A DNA stretch of 21,335 nucleotides from a virus (IMGVR_UViG_3300030688_000133:1-21335); one strand, 5' to 3'. Counted from the stretch's first letter, positions 14,199 through 21,110 are shown. A program made the numbers and translations. Notes: a model not told the origin generated them from the sequence alone.

Positions 14199-14672
14199 TT
14201 GAGTGTTAAGGATATCACGGCTGGGGCGTCTGTTTCGGCTACGGCTACCGATGCGACGATCGGGCGGTTTCGGCCGCTTGTGATTATTGCGGAATCGGCT
14301 GCGGGGCCGGGGTACGCGCAGGCACGGGCTAATTTTGAGGCGCGCGTTCGTGCGGCTAAGGGTGACGCTGTTGATATCGTTGTCCAGGGATGGCGGGATC
14401 CAGATGGGGCTCTTTGGGCCGTAAACCGTCAGGTTTGGATTTCTTCGATCACGACGCGGACAGGCGGCTTTTATCTAATTTCTGACGCGGAGTTCACGCT
14501 CGATAACGATTCGGGGGAGACGACGAAGCTCAAGGTTGAAAACCCTGATGTGTATTTGGCCGAGCTTGATTTTGCTGCTCAGGATGCGGTGGATATTGAC
14601 ACGTTAGAGGCTGCCAAGTCCTTGAGGCGAGGGAAGAAGGCCGGAAGGGCGTCGATAAGGCAATTGCTATGA
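14199..14672 (+). CDS. Baseplate hub (Mu gpP-like), C-terminal part as separate gene
   Basis: 157 residues. ATDATIGRFRPLVIIAES, then ARANFEARVRAAKGDAVDIV and VQGWRDPDGALWAVNRQVWI match the C-terminal third of Mu gpP-type hubs, which in relatives continues directly from the YxxKG region now ending the gene at 11821-13293. Start is TTG with GGAAAG eight bases upstream. The stop overlaps the spike gene (ATGA), so it is coupled to the next baseplate gene. Hub core (about 222 residues upstream) plus this part (about 152) equals the usual gpP length. It probably folds together with the N-terminal part as a two-chain hub, unless the locus is inactive. Confidence 0.75.
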   Translation: MSVKDITAGASVSATATDATIGRFRPLVIIAESAAGPGYAQARANFEARVRAAKGDAVDIVVQGWRDPDGALWAVNRQVWISSITTRTGGFYLISDAEFTLDNDSGETTKLKVENPDVYLAELDFAAQDAVDIDTLEAAKSLRRGKKAGRASIRQLL

Positions 14673-15655
14673 TGAGCGCGGTTCGGCGTGCGATGACGCC
14701 TCTTGCAAGACGTGTCATGGGGTCCGTTGGTCGATGCCGGGTTCAGAATGTGGACGAGAGCAGCGGGCGGCAGCGGCTTCAGTTGTCGGGGTTGCCTGGC
14801 GAGGTGCTGTCTCAGGTTGAGATGATCGGGCAGTATGGATTGACGTCGTCTCCGTTGCCTGGAGCGTTGGCGATTGTCCATTTCCCGGCCGGCGCTCGTG
14901 ATTCGGGAATCGTTGGCGGTACCGACGACTCGAGGTATCGGCCGGTGGGATTGGCGCCTGGCGAGGTGTGCCTTTACAACAATAACGGCGCGCAGGTCCT
15001 GATGCAGGCCGATGGGAGCATTGTTATTGTTGCCGGCGCCGCAGGGCTTACGATCCATGGCAACGAGGTAGTAGACGGCACGTCGACCGTGTCTGGACTT
15101 GGGACTTTCGGCGACGGGTTGAGCGTGAATGGCAACGTGGTCGTTGCGGGCTCAATATCCGCGGATGGAATTGTAGAGAGCGTAAACGGTCAGACGGGAG
15201 CTGCTGTACTGACGGCTGCTGATGTGTCTGCGGACGCGGCGGGAGCGGCTGCAGCTGCGTATGCCGCGGCGGTGGCTTCGTCGGCGCAGAAGGCTAACAA
15301 TCTTAGTGATCTGACTTCGGCATCGACGGCGCGTACTAATCTTGGGCTTGGGACCGTGGCGACTGCAGCGCTGGTGACTGCGCTCGGGACGCCTGGCACC
15401 AATACGAATGTCCCCAGTGAGGAGGCGGTCCGGACTGCGATCGCTGATGCTGTTCGGTTTCAGTCGGATTCCTGGGCTGTCTCTGGGGTTACTTATGCTC
15501 TTACGCAGGCGCCGAACGGCGGTTTTATCCTGGTGTTTTTTGACGGCGTGCTGCAGCCGGGAAGCGCTTATACTTATGCGGGGTCGGTTTTGACATTGGA
15601 TGGCAGCGTGGATTTGACTTCGATCGCCACGGTGAGCGCTATTTACACGTACTGA
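14669..15655 (+). CDS. Baseplate spike protein (Mu gp45-like) fused to a tail-fibre-like C-terminus
   Basis: 328 residues; Mu gp45 is about 200. Residues 1-165 follow gp45: RVMGSVGRCRVQNVDESSGR, QRLQLSGLPGEVLSQVE, an OB-like ALAIVHFPAGARDSGIVGG, then a repetitive beta-helix-prone part (GLTIHGNEVVDGTSTVSGLG). This builds the trimeric membrane-piercing spike below the hub. From about 168 the sequence switches to fibre motifs: VNGQTGAAVLTAADVSADA, an Ala-rich helix, then KANNLSDLTSASTARTNLGL, which is common in side tail fibres, and a final beta domain. I see no HxH iron-binding tip. ATGA overlap with the upstream hub part. The fusion may extend the spike or attach a fibre-like tip. Confidence 0.8.
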   Translation: MMSAVRRAMTPLARRVMGSVGRCRVQNVDESSGRQRLQLSGLPGEVLSQVEMIGQYGLTSSPLPGALAIVHFPAGARDSGIVGGTDDSRYRPVGLAPGEVCLYNNNGAQVLMQADGSIVIVAGAAGLTIHGNEVVDGTSTVSGLGTFGDGLSVNGNVVVAGSISADGIVESVNGQTGAAVLTAADVSADAAGAAAAAYAAAVASSAQKANNLSDLTSASTARTNLGLGTVATAALVTALGTPGTNTNVPSEEAVRTAIADAVRFQSDSWAVSGVTYALTQAPNGGFILVFFDGVLQPGSAYTYAGSVLTLDGSVDLTSIATVSAIYTY

Positions 15656-15663
15656 CGCCGGTC

Positions 15664-15718
15664 AACCTCTCTACCCGCAAGCGGGTCCCTTCTCTCCGAA
15701 ACGGAGAGACGAGGAGCT
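15664..15718 (+). repeat. Paired-hairpin repeat between spike and gp46-like genes
   Basis: Hairpin 1 is ACCCG (15673-15677), CAAG, CGGGT (15682-15686). Hairpin 2 is TCTCTCCG (15691-15698), loop AAA, CGGAGAGA (15702-15709). The final GAGGAG (15711-15716) also serves as ribosome site for the next gene, 11 bases before its ATG. It starts eight bases after the spike stop. Confidence 0.88.
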
Positions 15719-15727
15719 TAAGAAACG

Positions 15728-16153
15728 ATGCCTGATATTGCGTTGCTGCCGGAGACGATCGGGGCGCTGGCCGATATTCAATACTCGTCTAACGACATCT
15801 TGACGGATGGCGGCTTTGAAACTGCCGTTTACATCTCCTTGTTTACCGATGCGTTCGATCCGGAGAGCGGGGACGGCGGCTATTGGGCTGATGAGTTTGA
15901 CGACACGCCGATGGGGTCGCTTCTTTGGACGTTGGCTCGGACGGTGATTACGCCAGCGTTGCCTGGGCAGGTCGTGACGATTTGCGAGAATGCGCTTCAA
16001 TGGCTGATCGATTGTGGGGCGGCTGATGCCGTGACTGTTACGGCGGCGATCACGGGGCAATTTTCGGTCGGGATCTCGATTACTATCACTCAGGCGGCTC
16101 AGCAGTCGCAATACTCGTATAACTGGTCGAGCCAGGGAATGGCGGGATTCTAA
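15728..16153 (+). CDS. Baseplate wedge protein (Mu gp46-like)
   Basis: 141 residues, the usual length. GGFETAVYISLFTDAF, then GGYWADEFDDTPMGSLLWTL match the GP46 family (T4 gp25-related region of Mu-type baseplates), which joins sheath to baseplate wedges. The rest is a beta strand region (GQFSVGISITITQAAQQ). The ribosome site comes from the end of the repeat element just upstream. The stop overlaps the next start (TAATG), so it is coupled to the baseplate J gene, as in Mu. Confidence 0.85.
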   Translation: MPDIALLPETIGALADIQYSSNDILTDGGFETAVYISLFTDAFDPESGDGGYWADEFDDTPMGSLLWTLARTVITPALPGQVVTICENALQWLIDCGAADAVTVTAAITGQFSVGISITITQAAQQSQYSYNWSSQGMAGF

Positions 16154-17199
16154 TGCCTATTTCGCGCCCTACACTTCAGACACTTGTTAACCGGAGTACC
16201 ACGGATATTCAGGGGGCTGCCGGTTTCTCCGTCCCGATCTTGCCGGTATCCGTCCTGAGGGTCCTGGCGAAGCTTTTTGCCGGTGCGGTGCACCTGCTTT
16301 ATGGGTACATCCAGTATTTTTCGCGGCAAATCTTCCCAGATACGGCAGAGTCGGCCTATTTGAGTGAATGGGCTTCCATCTGGGGGATTACGAGGGAAGC
16401 TGCGACATACGCGCAGTGCGTTTTGACTGTGACTGGGGTGAACACTTCCGATATCCCGGCCGGGACGCTTTGGATTAACGCTAACGGGATTGAATACGCT
16501 TCCAATGCCGACGCGACGATCGCAGGCTCTACGGCTGTGGCTGCCACGGCGACGACCTCGGGCAGCGTTGGGACTCCGACTGTTGGCGACACCCCCGTTC
16601 TGGTTAACCCTGTGGCAGGCCTTGACTCGGCGGCGACCGTGGCGTCGGTGACGGCCGGGCAGGACTCGGAGCTAGATCCCGCGTTGTTGACGCGGCTTTT
16701 AGCGCGCATTCAAACGCCTCCGCAGGGCGGCGCGCTCACTGACTATGTGGCCTGGGCGAGGACTATTGCCGGCGTGACTAGGGCTTGGCCATATGGGGGT
16801 ATGTTCGGACCTGGCACGGTGGGTGTAACTTTCGTGATGGATAACACGGAGGGCGGCCCGATTCCGGATGGCGGCACGGTTTACGCCGTGCAAGCCTATA
16901 TAAATACCGTGCGGCCGGTGACGGCGAATGTGACGGTTTTTGCGCCGACCGCGCTTCCTGTGGATTTCACCATTCACCTGGTTACATCTTCGACGCCCGT
17001 GCAGGAGGCGATTGAGGCTGGGCTAGCTGCGTACATTTCCGATGCCGGCACGCCAGGCCAAACGCTGCTTTTAACGCAGATCTCCGCCATCGTGGCAGAG
17101 AATTCGGCCGGGAGCGACTTTGTTTTGAGCGTGCCGGCTGCCAACGTCGTTGTTGGCGTTAGCTATATGGGGACGATGGGGACGGTGACATGGGTTTGA
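16153..17199 (+). CDS. Baseplate J-like wedge protein (Mu gp47-like)
   Basis: 348 residues, normal for Mu gp47. It starts MPISRPTLQTLVNRSTTDI and goes on with LLYGYIQYFSRQIFPDTAES, then LSEWASIWGITREAA, the common N-terminus of this family. The Baseplate_J core is clear in the second half: PQGGALTDYVAWARTIAGVT, RAWPYGGMFGPGTVGVTFVM and the region around VTVFAPTALPVDFTIHL. It forms wedges around the hub and couples receptor signalling to sheath contraction. TAATG coupling upstream and 10-base overlap downstream keep it in the gp46-47-48 block. Confidence 0.9.
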   Translation: MPISRPTLQTLVNRSTTDIQGAAGFSVPILPVSVLRVLAKLFAGAVHLLYGYIQYFSRQIFPDTAESAYLSEWASIWGITREAATYAQCVLTVTGVNTSDIPAGTLWINANGIEYASNADATIAGSTAVAATATTSGSVGTPTVGDTPVLVNPVAGLDSAATVASVTAGQDSELDPALLTRLLARIQTPPQGGALTDYVAWARTIAGVTRAWPYGGMFGPGTVGVTFVMDNTEGGPIPDGGTVYAVQAYINTVRPVTANVTVFAPTALPVDFTIHLVTSSTPVQEAIEAGLAAYISDAGTPGQTLLLTQISAIVAENSAGSDFVLSVPAANVVVGVSYMGTMGTVTWV

Positions 17200-17780
17200 G
17201 TCAAGCGGACTATGCCGCACAGATCGTTCAATTGCTTCCCCGTGGTAAGGCCTGGCAGGGCGAGCTGCTGCAGCAGCTCGTGCAGGCGTTCGCGGCCGAG
17301 TGCGCACGTGTGGATGCTCAGGGCGTTGTGCTGGTTACCGAGGCGTTTCCGCAGACTACGAATCAGTGTTTGCCGGATTGGGAACGCGTTGCCGGGATAC
17401 CATCGGCCGTATGGCCGGCAGTAGTTCCCTCGAGTAACATTTCGCAGCGGCAGAGGAACCTTGTTGCTAAGCTTTCGGCGCAAGGCGGCCAGTCGATCCC
17501 GTATCTTATTTCCGTAGCCACGCTTATGGGCTATACCATTTCGTCGATCACGGATTGCTATTCGCCGTTTACGTGCAAGAGCAATTGCAATGATCTGCTT
17601 TATGGAGAGGCATGGGCTTTTACTTTTACGGTTAATGTGTCCGCGTTGCCTGCAGGGGAGACCGTCGCGTTCGATGGCAGCTTGCCTATGTTGAGGCAGT
17701 ACTCGAATGCTCGGATTGAGGCTGTTATCAATTCGCTGCAGCCGGCGCAGACGGTTAGTTTGTTTACGTATCCTGGGTAG
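17190..17780 (+). CDS. Baseplate protein (Mu gp48-like, DUF2313)
   Basis: 196 residues, standard size. The opening SQADYAAQIVQLLPRGKAWQ and CLPDWERVAGIP with QRQRNLVAKLSAQGGQSIPY are the DUF2313/YmfQ signature. It follows baseplate J in Mu-type phages and helps link fibres to the baseplate. A cysteine cluster at about 122-134 (DCYSPFTCKSNCND) fits the family. The last strands end VSLFTYPG. Start overlaps the end of the J gene by ten bases. A hairpin repeat follows three bases after the stop. Confidence 0.88.
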   Translation: MGLSQADYAAQIVQLLPRGKAWQGELLQQLVQAFAAECARVDAQGVVLVTEAFPQTTNQCLPDWERVAGIPSAVWPAVVPSSNISQRQRNLVAKLSAQGGQSIPYLISVATLMGYTISSITDCYSPFTCKSNCNDLLYGEAWAFTFTVNVSALPAGETVAFDGSLPMLRQYSNARIEAVINSLQPAQTVSLFTYPG

Positions 17781-17783
17781 GGA

Positions 17784-17880
17784 GTCACCCCTCCCGCCCA
17801 AGGGGCGGCGACCTCCCCTGAAGGGGAGATTTAAGAGCTTTGGGCCGCGCTTCGTAGAGTTGCGGTCCTTTTCACGTGGC
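17784..17880 (+). terminator. Paired-hairpin repeat variant plus terminator-like hairpin before the fibre genes
   Basis: Hairpin 1 is CCGCCC (17794-17799) with GGGCGG (17803-17808). Hairpin 2 is CTCCCC (17813-17818), TGAA, GGGGAG (17823-17828), followed by TTAAGAGCT. A third, GGGCCGC (17842-17848) with GCGGTCC (17862-17868), is followed by TTTTCACGTG (17869-17878). The third resembles a terminator and matches the arrangement after the capsid gene. The part at 17812-17839 closely matches 21118-21145. No gene is seen in 17781-17898. Confidence 0.6.
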
Positions 17881-17898
17881 ATGATTGGAGTGTTTTTA

Positions 17899-18609
17899 AT
17901 GCATCGTATTAATACGCCTAGCGCGCTGGTGGCGGCGCCGGCTCTTGTGGGCAGCGGGGCTACTCAGGGTTGGTTTACTGATGGGGACCCGACGATGGGT
18001 GTTCCGCCGACCGGGCTGGACGATACCTGGTTTAACAGCGTGCAGGATGAGATCGCGAATGTGATACTCGGAGCGCCCAGTCCGTCCGCGCTTTCGGTGA
18101 CTGACAATACTCAGTTGCTCGCGGCAATTAAGGCTCTAAGGGGTGGCCCACGGCGGGTGCAGGTTGCTAATGGGGTTTCGGAGGGCGGTTCGCAGATTCC
18201 TGTTAAGGCCTGGTTTACGGGGACGCTTTACCAATACGCGGAGAGCTGCATCGATCCCTCGATCCATCATACTGTTGCAGACATGCAGGAACTGGTTTGG
18301 TGGATGGTTGGGGTGAGTAACCCCACGGCCAATCCGATAACGGTGGCTGCGACGATATGCGCCGTTGATGACGGGGCTAACGTGTTCTGGAATGGGGCTT
18401 CTGTTTGCTCCGTGTATGGAGACATTTACGGGACGCCGGGGACGGCCACGGCGAATATAACGATCGCCGCGGGAGCCTCGAATTTGCTTGAGGTGTTGTT
18501 CTACAATCGCGGGAGCGCGGGCGGCAACGCGGGTTATTTGCTGTTTACGCTTGGGGATCCGTTTCCGGCGGGGCTGCAGCTGTATGATCCTGGGACTGTG
18601 TTTGCCTAA
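17899..18609 (+). CDS. Tail fibre protein, short
   Basis: 236 residues from ATG at 17899, with GGAG nine bases upstream; an earlier in-frame ATG at 17881 has no ribosome site. The N-terminus MHRINTPSALVAAPALVGSG, then GWFTDGDPTMGVPPTGLDDT and WFNSVQDEIANVI is the common attachment motif of Mu/P2-type tail fibres (GDP...T.v...W.N.vQ.Ei). From residue 95 there is a beta sandwich-like domain with many aromatic and Asn residues (ELVWWMVGVSNPTANPITVA, VFWNGASVCSVYGDIYG) that may bind the host surface. It starts a new transcription or translation unit after the hairpins at 17784-17880. Receptor binding is inferred. Confidence 0.75.
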   Translation: MHRINTPSALVAAPALVGSGATQGWFTDGDPTMGVPPTGLDDTWFNSVQDEIANVILGAPSPSALSVTDNTQLLAAIKALRGGPRRVQVANGVSEGGSQIPVKAWFTGTLYQYAESCIDPSIHHTVADMQELVWWMVGVSNPTANPITVAATICAVDDGANVFWNGASVCSVYGDIYGTPGTATANITIAAGASNLLEVLFYNRGSAGGNAGYLLFTLGDPFPAGLQLYDPGTVFA

Positions 18610-18619
18610 GGAGTGACCA

Positions 18620-19084
18620 ATGACGCAGCAAACGATATCGGGGAAGATTATTCGAAGCGGGTCGATCCCGTTGGCTGCTCTGGCCGCGGGCCTGGCTGTT
18701 GTGTCTGTTAACCACGCGGCTAGCCCTTTTGCGGTGGCATCGGCGGTCGCGAGCGTGATTGTTTGCGATACGTCCGGAGGGGCGATTACGGTTGATCTGC
18801 CGGCGGCAACAGGCAGCGGAAACATTCTGTTCGTTTTGAATTCTACTAGCGCGACGGCTACGACGATTACTCCCCATTTGGCGGACACGATTAACGGGCT
18901 GGCGAGTGCAATGGCGAGCTCTATGTTTGGGCTTGTGGAACTGATCGACGTCGCCGCAGGGACCTGGATTATTGGTAGCCAAGAGCCGGTTCCCGGCGCC
19001 GGAATGAGCGTTCTTGACGGGATCGTAACCGACATCGGGGAAGTCGTTGTAGATTCGCTGACCGGGGCCGTTTTGTATGCTTAG
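18620..19084 (+). CDS. Small fibre-associated protein, unknown
   Basis: 154 residues with AAGGAG six bases before the ATG, ten bases after the fibre gene. Composition is Ala/Val/Ser/Thr-rich. The pattern AVASVIVCDTSGGAITVDLP, then GSGNILFVLNSTSATATTIT and ADTINGLASAM is the kind of beta-helix/triple-strand repeat seen in phage fibre and tailspike add-ons that display a surface-exposed tip (VDLP, TIT.....DTI). No enzyme motif is visible. Likely part of the host recognition set with its two neighbours; this is inferred from position and pattern. Confidence 0.6.
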   Translation: MTQQTISGKIIRSGSIPLAALAAGLAVVSVNHAASPFAVASAVASVIVCDTSGGAITVDLPAATGSGNILFVLNSTSATATTITPHLADTINGLASAMASSMFGLVELIDVAAGTWIIGSQEPVPGAGMSVLDGIVTDIGEVVVDSLTGAVLYA

Positions 19085-19126
19085 GCTGCGCGCAGCAATT
19101 AACGCGTCAAGTTTTTAGGAGATACT

Positions 19127-20074
19127 ATGGGCTTTCATAATGCGATAGCAGCCGGCGGTGTGCACGTGGTCGCCAATTGGGTTTATGCCAACAATGCGGA
19201 CATGTTGGCTGCTTCTGGATTCGTAACTGGAGATGTGGGAAAAGTTGCGTGGGAGACGGACAATGACACTCTTTGGATTTTGACGGCGACAACACCTACG
19301 TGGGTAGCGATTGGGGGGCTGACAAACCCAATGACGGCAGTGGGAGATGTAATCATTGGCGGGGCTTCCGGGACCCCTGAGCGGCTGCCTATCGGGACGA
19401 TCGGGAAAGTGCTAACGTCGAATGGTACGACGGCAGGGTGGGCATCGGGCAGCACGGCGGCAGGCCTCTATGCCGGCAATGTTGTGGCGCCACCAGCTCT
19501 GGGGAGTTGGACGTGGCTCAATCAGGGGGGCGCTACGGCGACAAACAATGGCGGCACTTTGCTGATGCTTATCCCAGACAGCTCGACGTCGTTAGACTGG
19601 CGCCTGCTTTATGTTGCTGAGCCAACTCCTCCATACGGCGTTGTCGCGTGCATTTCGAGCATGCAGGGTAACTTTAACTCTCAGACGGCCGGGATCTATT
19701 TTTGCGACACTGGTTCCGGGAATATATCTGGGCTTGAGTTCCTTACGCAGGTTGGTGTGCGCTCCTGGAGCGTACGAAATTTCGCGAGCCCAACATCCGG
19801 CGGATCTATTGTATATCAACAGACCGGAGGCGAGGTGTGGCGAGGCCCAGACACAGCGCCCATGTGGGTACGACTCAGAAACGACGCTACGACGTTATCC
19901 TACGACGTATCCCTGGACGGGAGCAATTGGCGAAACCTGTATAGCCAATTACTAACCGCCTTTGTCACTCCAAACAGTTTAGCTTTTGGTGGACTATGCG
20001 TCACTTCGGGGGCTCTTGCGTTTGAGGATGTTAACCTAATAAGTTGGACGACGACCAACTCGGCAGCTTTCTAG
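19127..20074 (+). CDS. Tail fibre / receptor-binding protein with lectin-like C-terminus
   Basis: 315 residues, AGGAG five bases before the ATG. The first 110 residues use fibre motifs: NWVYANNADMLAASGFVTGD, then KVAWETDNDTLWILT and ERLPIGTIGKVLTSNGTTAG, typical of adaptor regions. Residues 120-315 look like a concanavalin-type jelly roll (GIYFCDTGSGNISGLEF, WVRLRNDATTLSYDVSLDGS, FGGLCVTSGALAFEDVNLIS), which in secreted and phage proteins binds sugars. It is the last gene of the fibre set; its final 39 bases overlap the 3' end of the antisense SGNH hydrolase gene. The lectin-like reading is by pattern; the sugar is unknown. Confidence 0.7.
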   Translation: MGFHNAIAAGGVHVVANWVYANNADMLAASGFVTGDVGKVAWETDNDTLWILTATTPTWVAIGGLTNPMTAVGDVIIGGASGTPERLPIGTIGKVLTSNGTTAGWASGSTAAGLYAGNVVAPPALGSWTWLNQGGATATNNGGTLLMLIPDSSTSLDWRLLYVAEPTPPYGVVACISSMQGNFNSQTAGIYFCDTGSGNISGLEFLTQVGVRSWSVRNFASPTSGGSIVYQQTGGEVWRGPDTAPMWVRLRNDATTLSYDVSLDGSNWRNLYSQLLTAFVTPNSLAFGGLCVTSGALAFEDVNLISWTTTNSAAF

Positions 20075-20821
20075 CGTCGACTCCCAAACGCGAGCGATTT
20101 TGGCATAGCCCGATGCCGCAGGGTGAACGCCCGAGGGTGCATAGTCGAACCGGCGCAGCTTTGCTAGATGGTACATGTCTACGAAATGGATGTGATAACC
20201 TCTGGCATGCCACAGTTCCACCTGTTCGGCAATCGCCGCATTGAGGGGCGTCACGTCGTAGTTATAGAGCGGGATGACCGAGGAAACATACAGGTCGCAC
20301 GATGGGTTTTGTTTATAGATCTCAGTCCAGAGAGTTGCCATGTTGGCCATCGATGTTTCGAGTGGAATGTCGGCGCCAAAATCGTTGGTGCCGATCATGA
20401 TGAGGGCGACGTCCGGATGTATGCCCTGGTCGAAGGTCGGGTACCTGGCGGCGAGGTCCGCGGTCGTGGCGCCTGGGTGGCCTTCGCAGTGCCAATCCCA
20501 GCCTGGACCGTCGCCGGCGATGACGCTGCCGACAGGTCGGTACCCATGGGCGGCCAGCCAGGGATAGATTTGCTTTCGATAGCCCCCGCGGCAGGCGTTT
20601 AGGTTTCGCTCGGCGGAGAGGCTTTCATCGGCGCCGTAAGTGATGGAATCTCCGATCTCTTCGATTGTTGTGCGGTCGCTTGGCGCTGTTGGCTGGAATG
20701 CGAGCGGTGATGATACGGGCGCTATGGCGAGGGCTTGCGGTGTGTGGTTTTCACGTGCAATGGCGAGAGCAAAAATTAACGCCAATGCCCAACCGGTATA
20801 AGCGAGGGCTTTATTTAGCAT
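20036..20821 (-). CDS. SGNH/GDSL-family hydrolase with N-terminal membrane or signal segment
   Basis: 261 residues from ATG at 20821, which overlaps the stop of the RHH gene, so the two are coupled; a longer reading begins inside the RHH gene and is not protein-like. Residues 6-21 are hydrophobic (LAYTGWALALIFALAIA), a signal or anchor. Family blocks are clear: EIGDSITYG with Ser59, GHPG with Gly117, GTND with Asn146, and GVHPAASGY with His233. The usual Asp three residues before His is Ser230 (APSGVHP); Asp226 is the nearest acid. Members cleave acyl or acetyl esters on sugars and lipids. Exported action on cell envelope or surface polysaccharide is inferred. Convergent with the fibre gene, it may be a lysogenic conversion gene or a surface-modifying enzyme. 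Confidence 0.82.
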   Translation of the reverse strand: MLNKALAYTGWALALIFALAIARENHTPQALAIAPVSSPLAFQPTAPSDRTTIEEIGDSITYGADESLSAERNLNACRGGYRKQIYPWLAAHGYRPVGSVIAGDGPGWDWHCEGHPGATTADLAARYPTFDQGIHPDVALIMIGTNDFGADIPLETSMANMATLWTEIYKQNPSCDLYVSSVIPLYNYDVTPLNAAIAEQVELWHARGYHIHFVDMYHLAKLRRFDYAPSGVHPAASGYAKIARVWESTLESCRVGRRPTY

Positions 20822-20987
20822 TTCTGGACTCCTTGATTTTTGCGACGCGATCGGAAAGAAAGAACCGCACGGCCTCTTCCAGCACGGCCGTTGCGGTTTT
20901 GCCTTTTTCGGAGGCCTCGTCCTGGACGGCCTGGTAGGCATCTGGGGTGAGCCTGGCCGAGAGCCAGGTTTTAATTTTTGTGCTCAT
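20811..20987 (-). CDS. Ribbon-helix-helix DNA-binding protein, likely autoregulator
   Basis: 58 residues: MSTKIKTWLSARLTPDAYQA, then VQDEASEKGKTATAVLEEAV and RFFLSDRVAKIKESRNAK. The plan is a short N-terminal strand, a helix and a second helix, with a KGKTATAVLEEAVRFFL segment typical of CopG/Arc-type repressors. Such proteins bind DNA as dimers, often as repressors of their own promoter. It lies upstream of the SGNH gene with overlapping stop and start. Tandem TTGTxACACA repeats lie seven bases before its ATG and cover the probable promoter. No Shine-Dalgarno is obvious, so leaderless translation is possible. Confidence 0.72.
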   Translation of the reverse strand: MSTKIKTWLSARLTPDAYQAVQDEASEKGKTATAVLEEAVRFFLSDRVAKIKESRNAK

Positions 20988-20992
20988 GTATT

Positions 20993-21013
20993 ATTGTAAC
21001 ACATTGTGACACA
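20993..21013 (-). promoter_or_regulatory. Tandem 10-bp operator-like repeats over an extended -10 promoter
   Basis: TTGTAACACA (20994-21003) is followed directly by TTGTGACACA (21004-21013), nine of ten bases alike. On the minus strand the same bases hold TGTTACAAT, an extended -10 (TACAAT at 20998-20993), five bases before the RHH start codon. Two adjacent half-site-like repeats suit two RHH dimers, so this is probably the autoregulated operator. Confidence 0.55.
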
Positions 21014-21110
21014 AATTGCGATATGGAAAATGATTCAAATTCTCTAATATAAATTAGGCGATTCGAATTTACGCATTGGGTTTTACAGGTAACCCATCTC
21101 GCCGGTCAGA
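21014..21110. promoter_or_regulatory. AT-rich divergent intergenic region with small palindromes
   Basis: Between the minus-strand RHH unit and the plus-strand membrane protein the sequence is markedly AT-rich compared with its surroundings. It holds CTAAT-ATAA-ATTAG (21044-21057), ATTCGAAT (21061-21068) and GGGTT-8-AACCC (21078-21095). I see no convincing plus-strand -35/-10 pair. It is a plausible control region for the downstream lysis-type genes. Confidence 0.4.

Noticed and set aside
13240-14210. Intron or intein in the hub gene
   Set aside because: The separating DNA encodes two genes on the opposite strand, the first hub frame stops before them, and no intein blocks or intron core are visible; RNA splicing is not excluded without an experiment.
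4421-17840. CRISPR-like array from the repeated elements
   Set aside because: The copies are kilobases apart, with internal hairpins and no spacers.
17707-17898. Longer start for the fibre gene
   Set aside because: It would overlap the gp48-like gene and translate through the hairpin repeats; ATG 17899 has a ribosome site and the family N-terminus.
18136-19035. 299-residue open frame on the minus strand
   Set aside because: It spans two plus-strand fibre genes with good ribosome sites; its own sequence is low in protein-like pattern.
20168-20602. Plus-strand open frame opposite the SGNH gene
   Set aside because: The minus strand carries clear GDSL, GTND and HP motifs; the plus frame has none.
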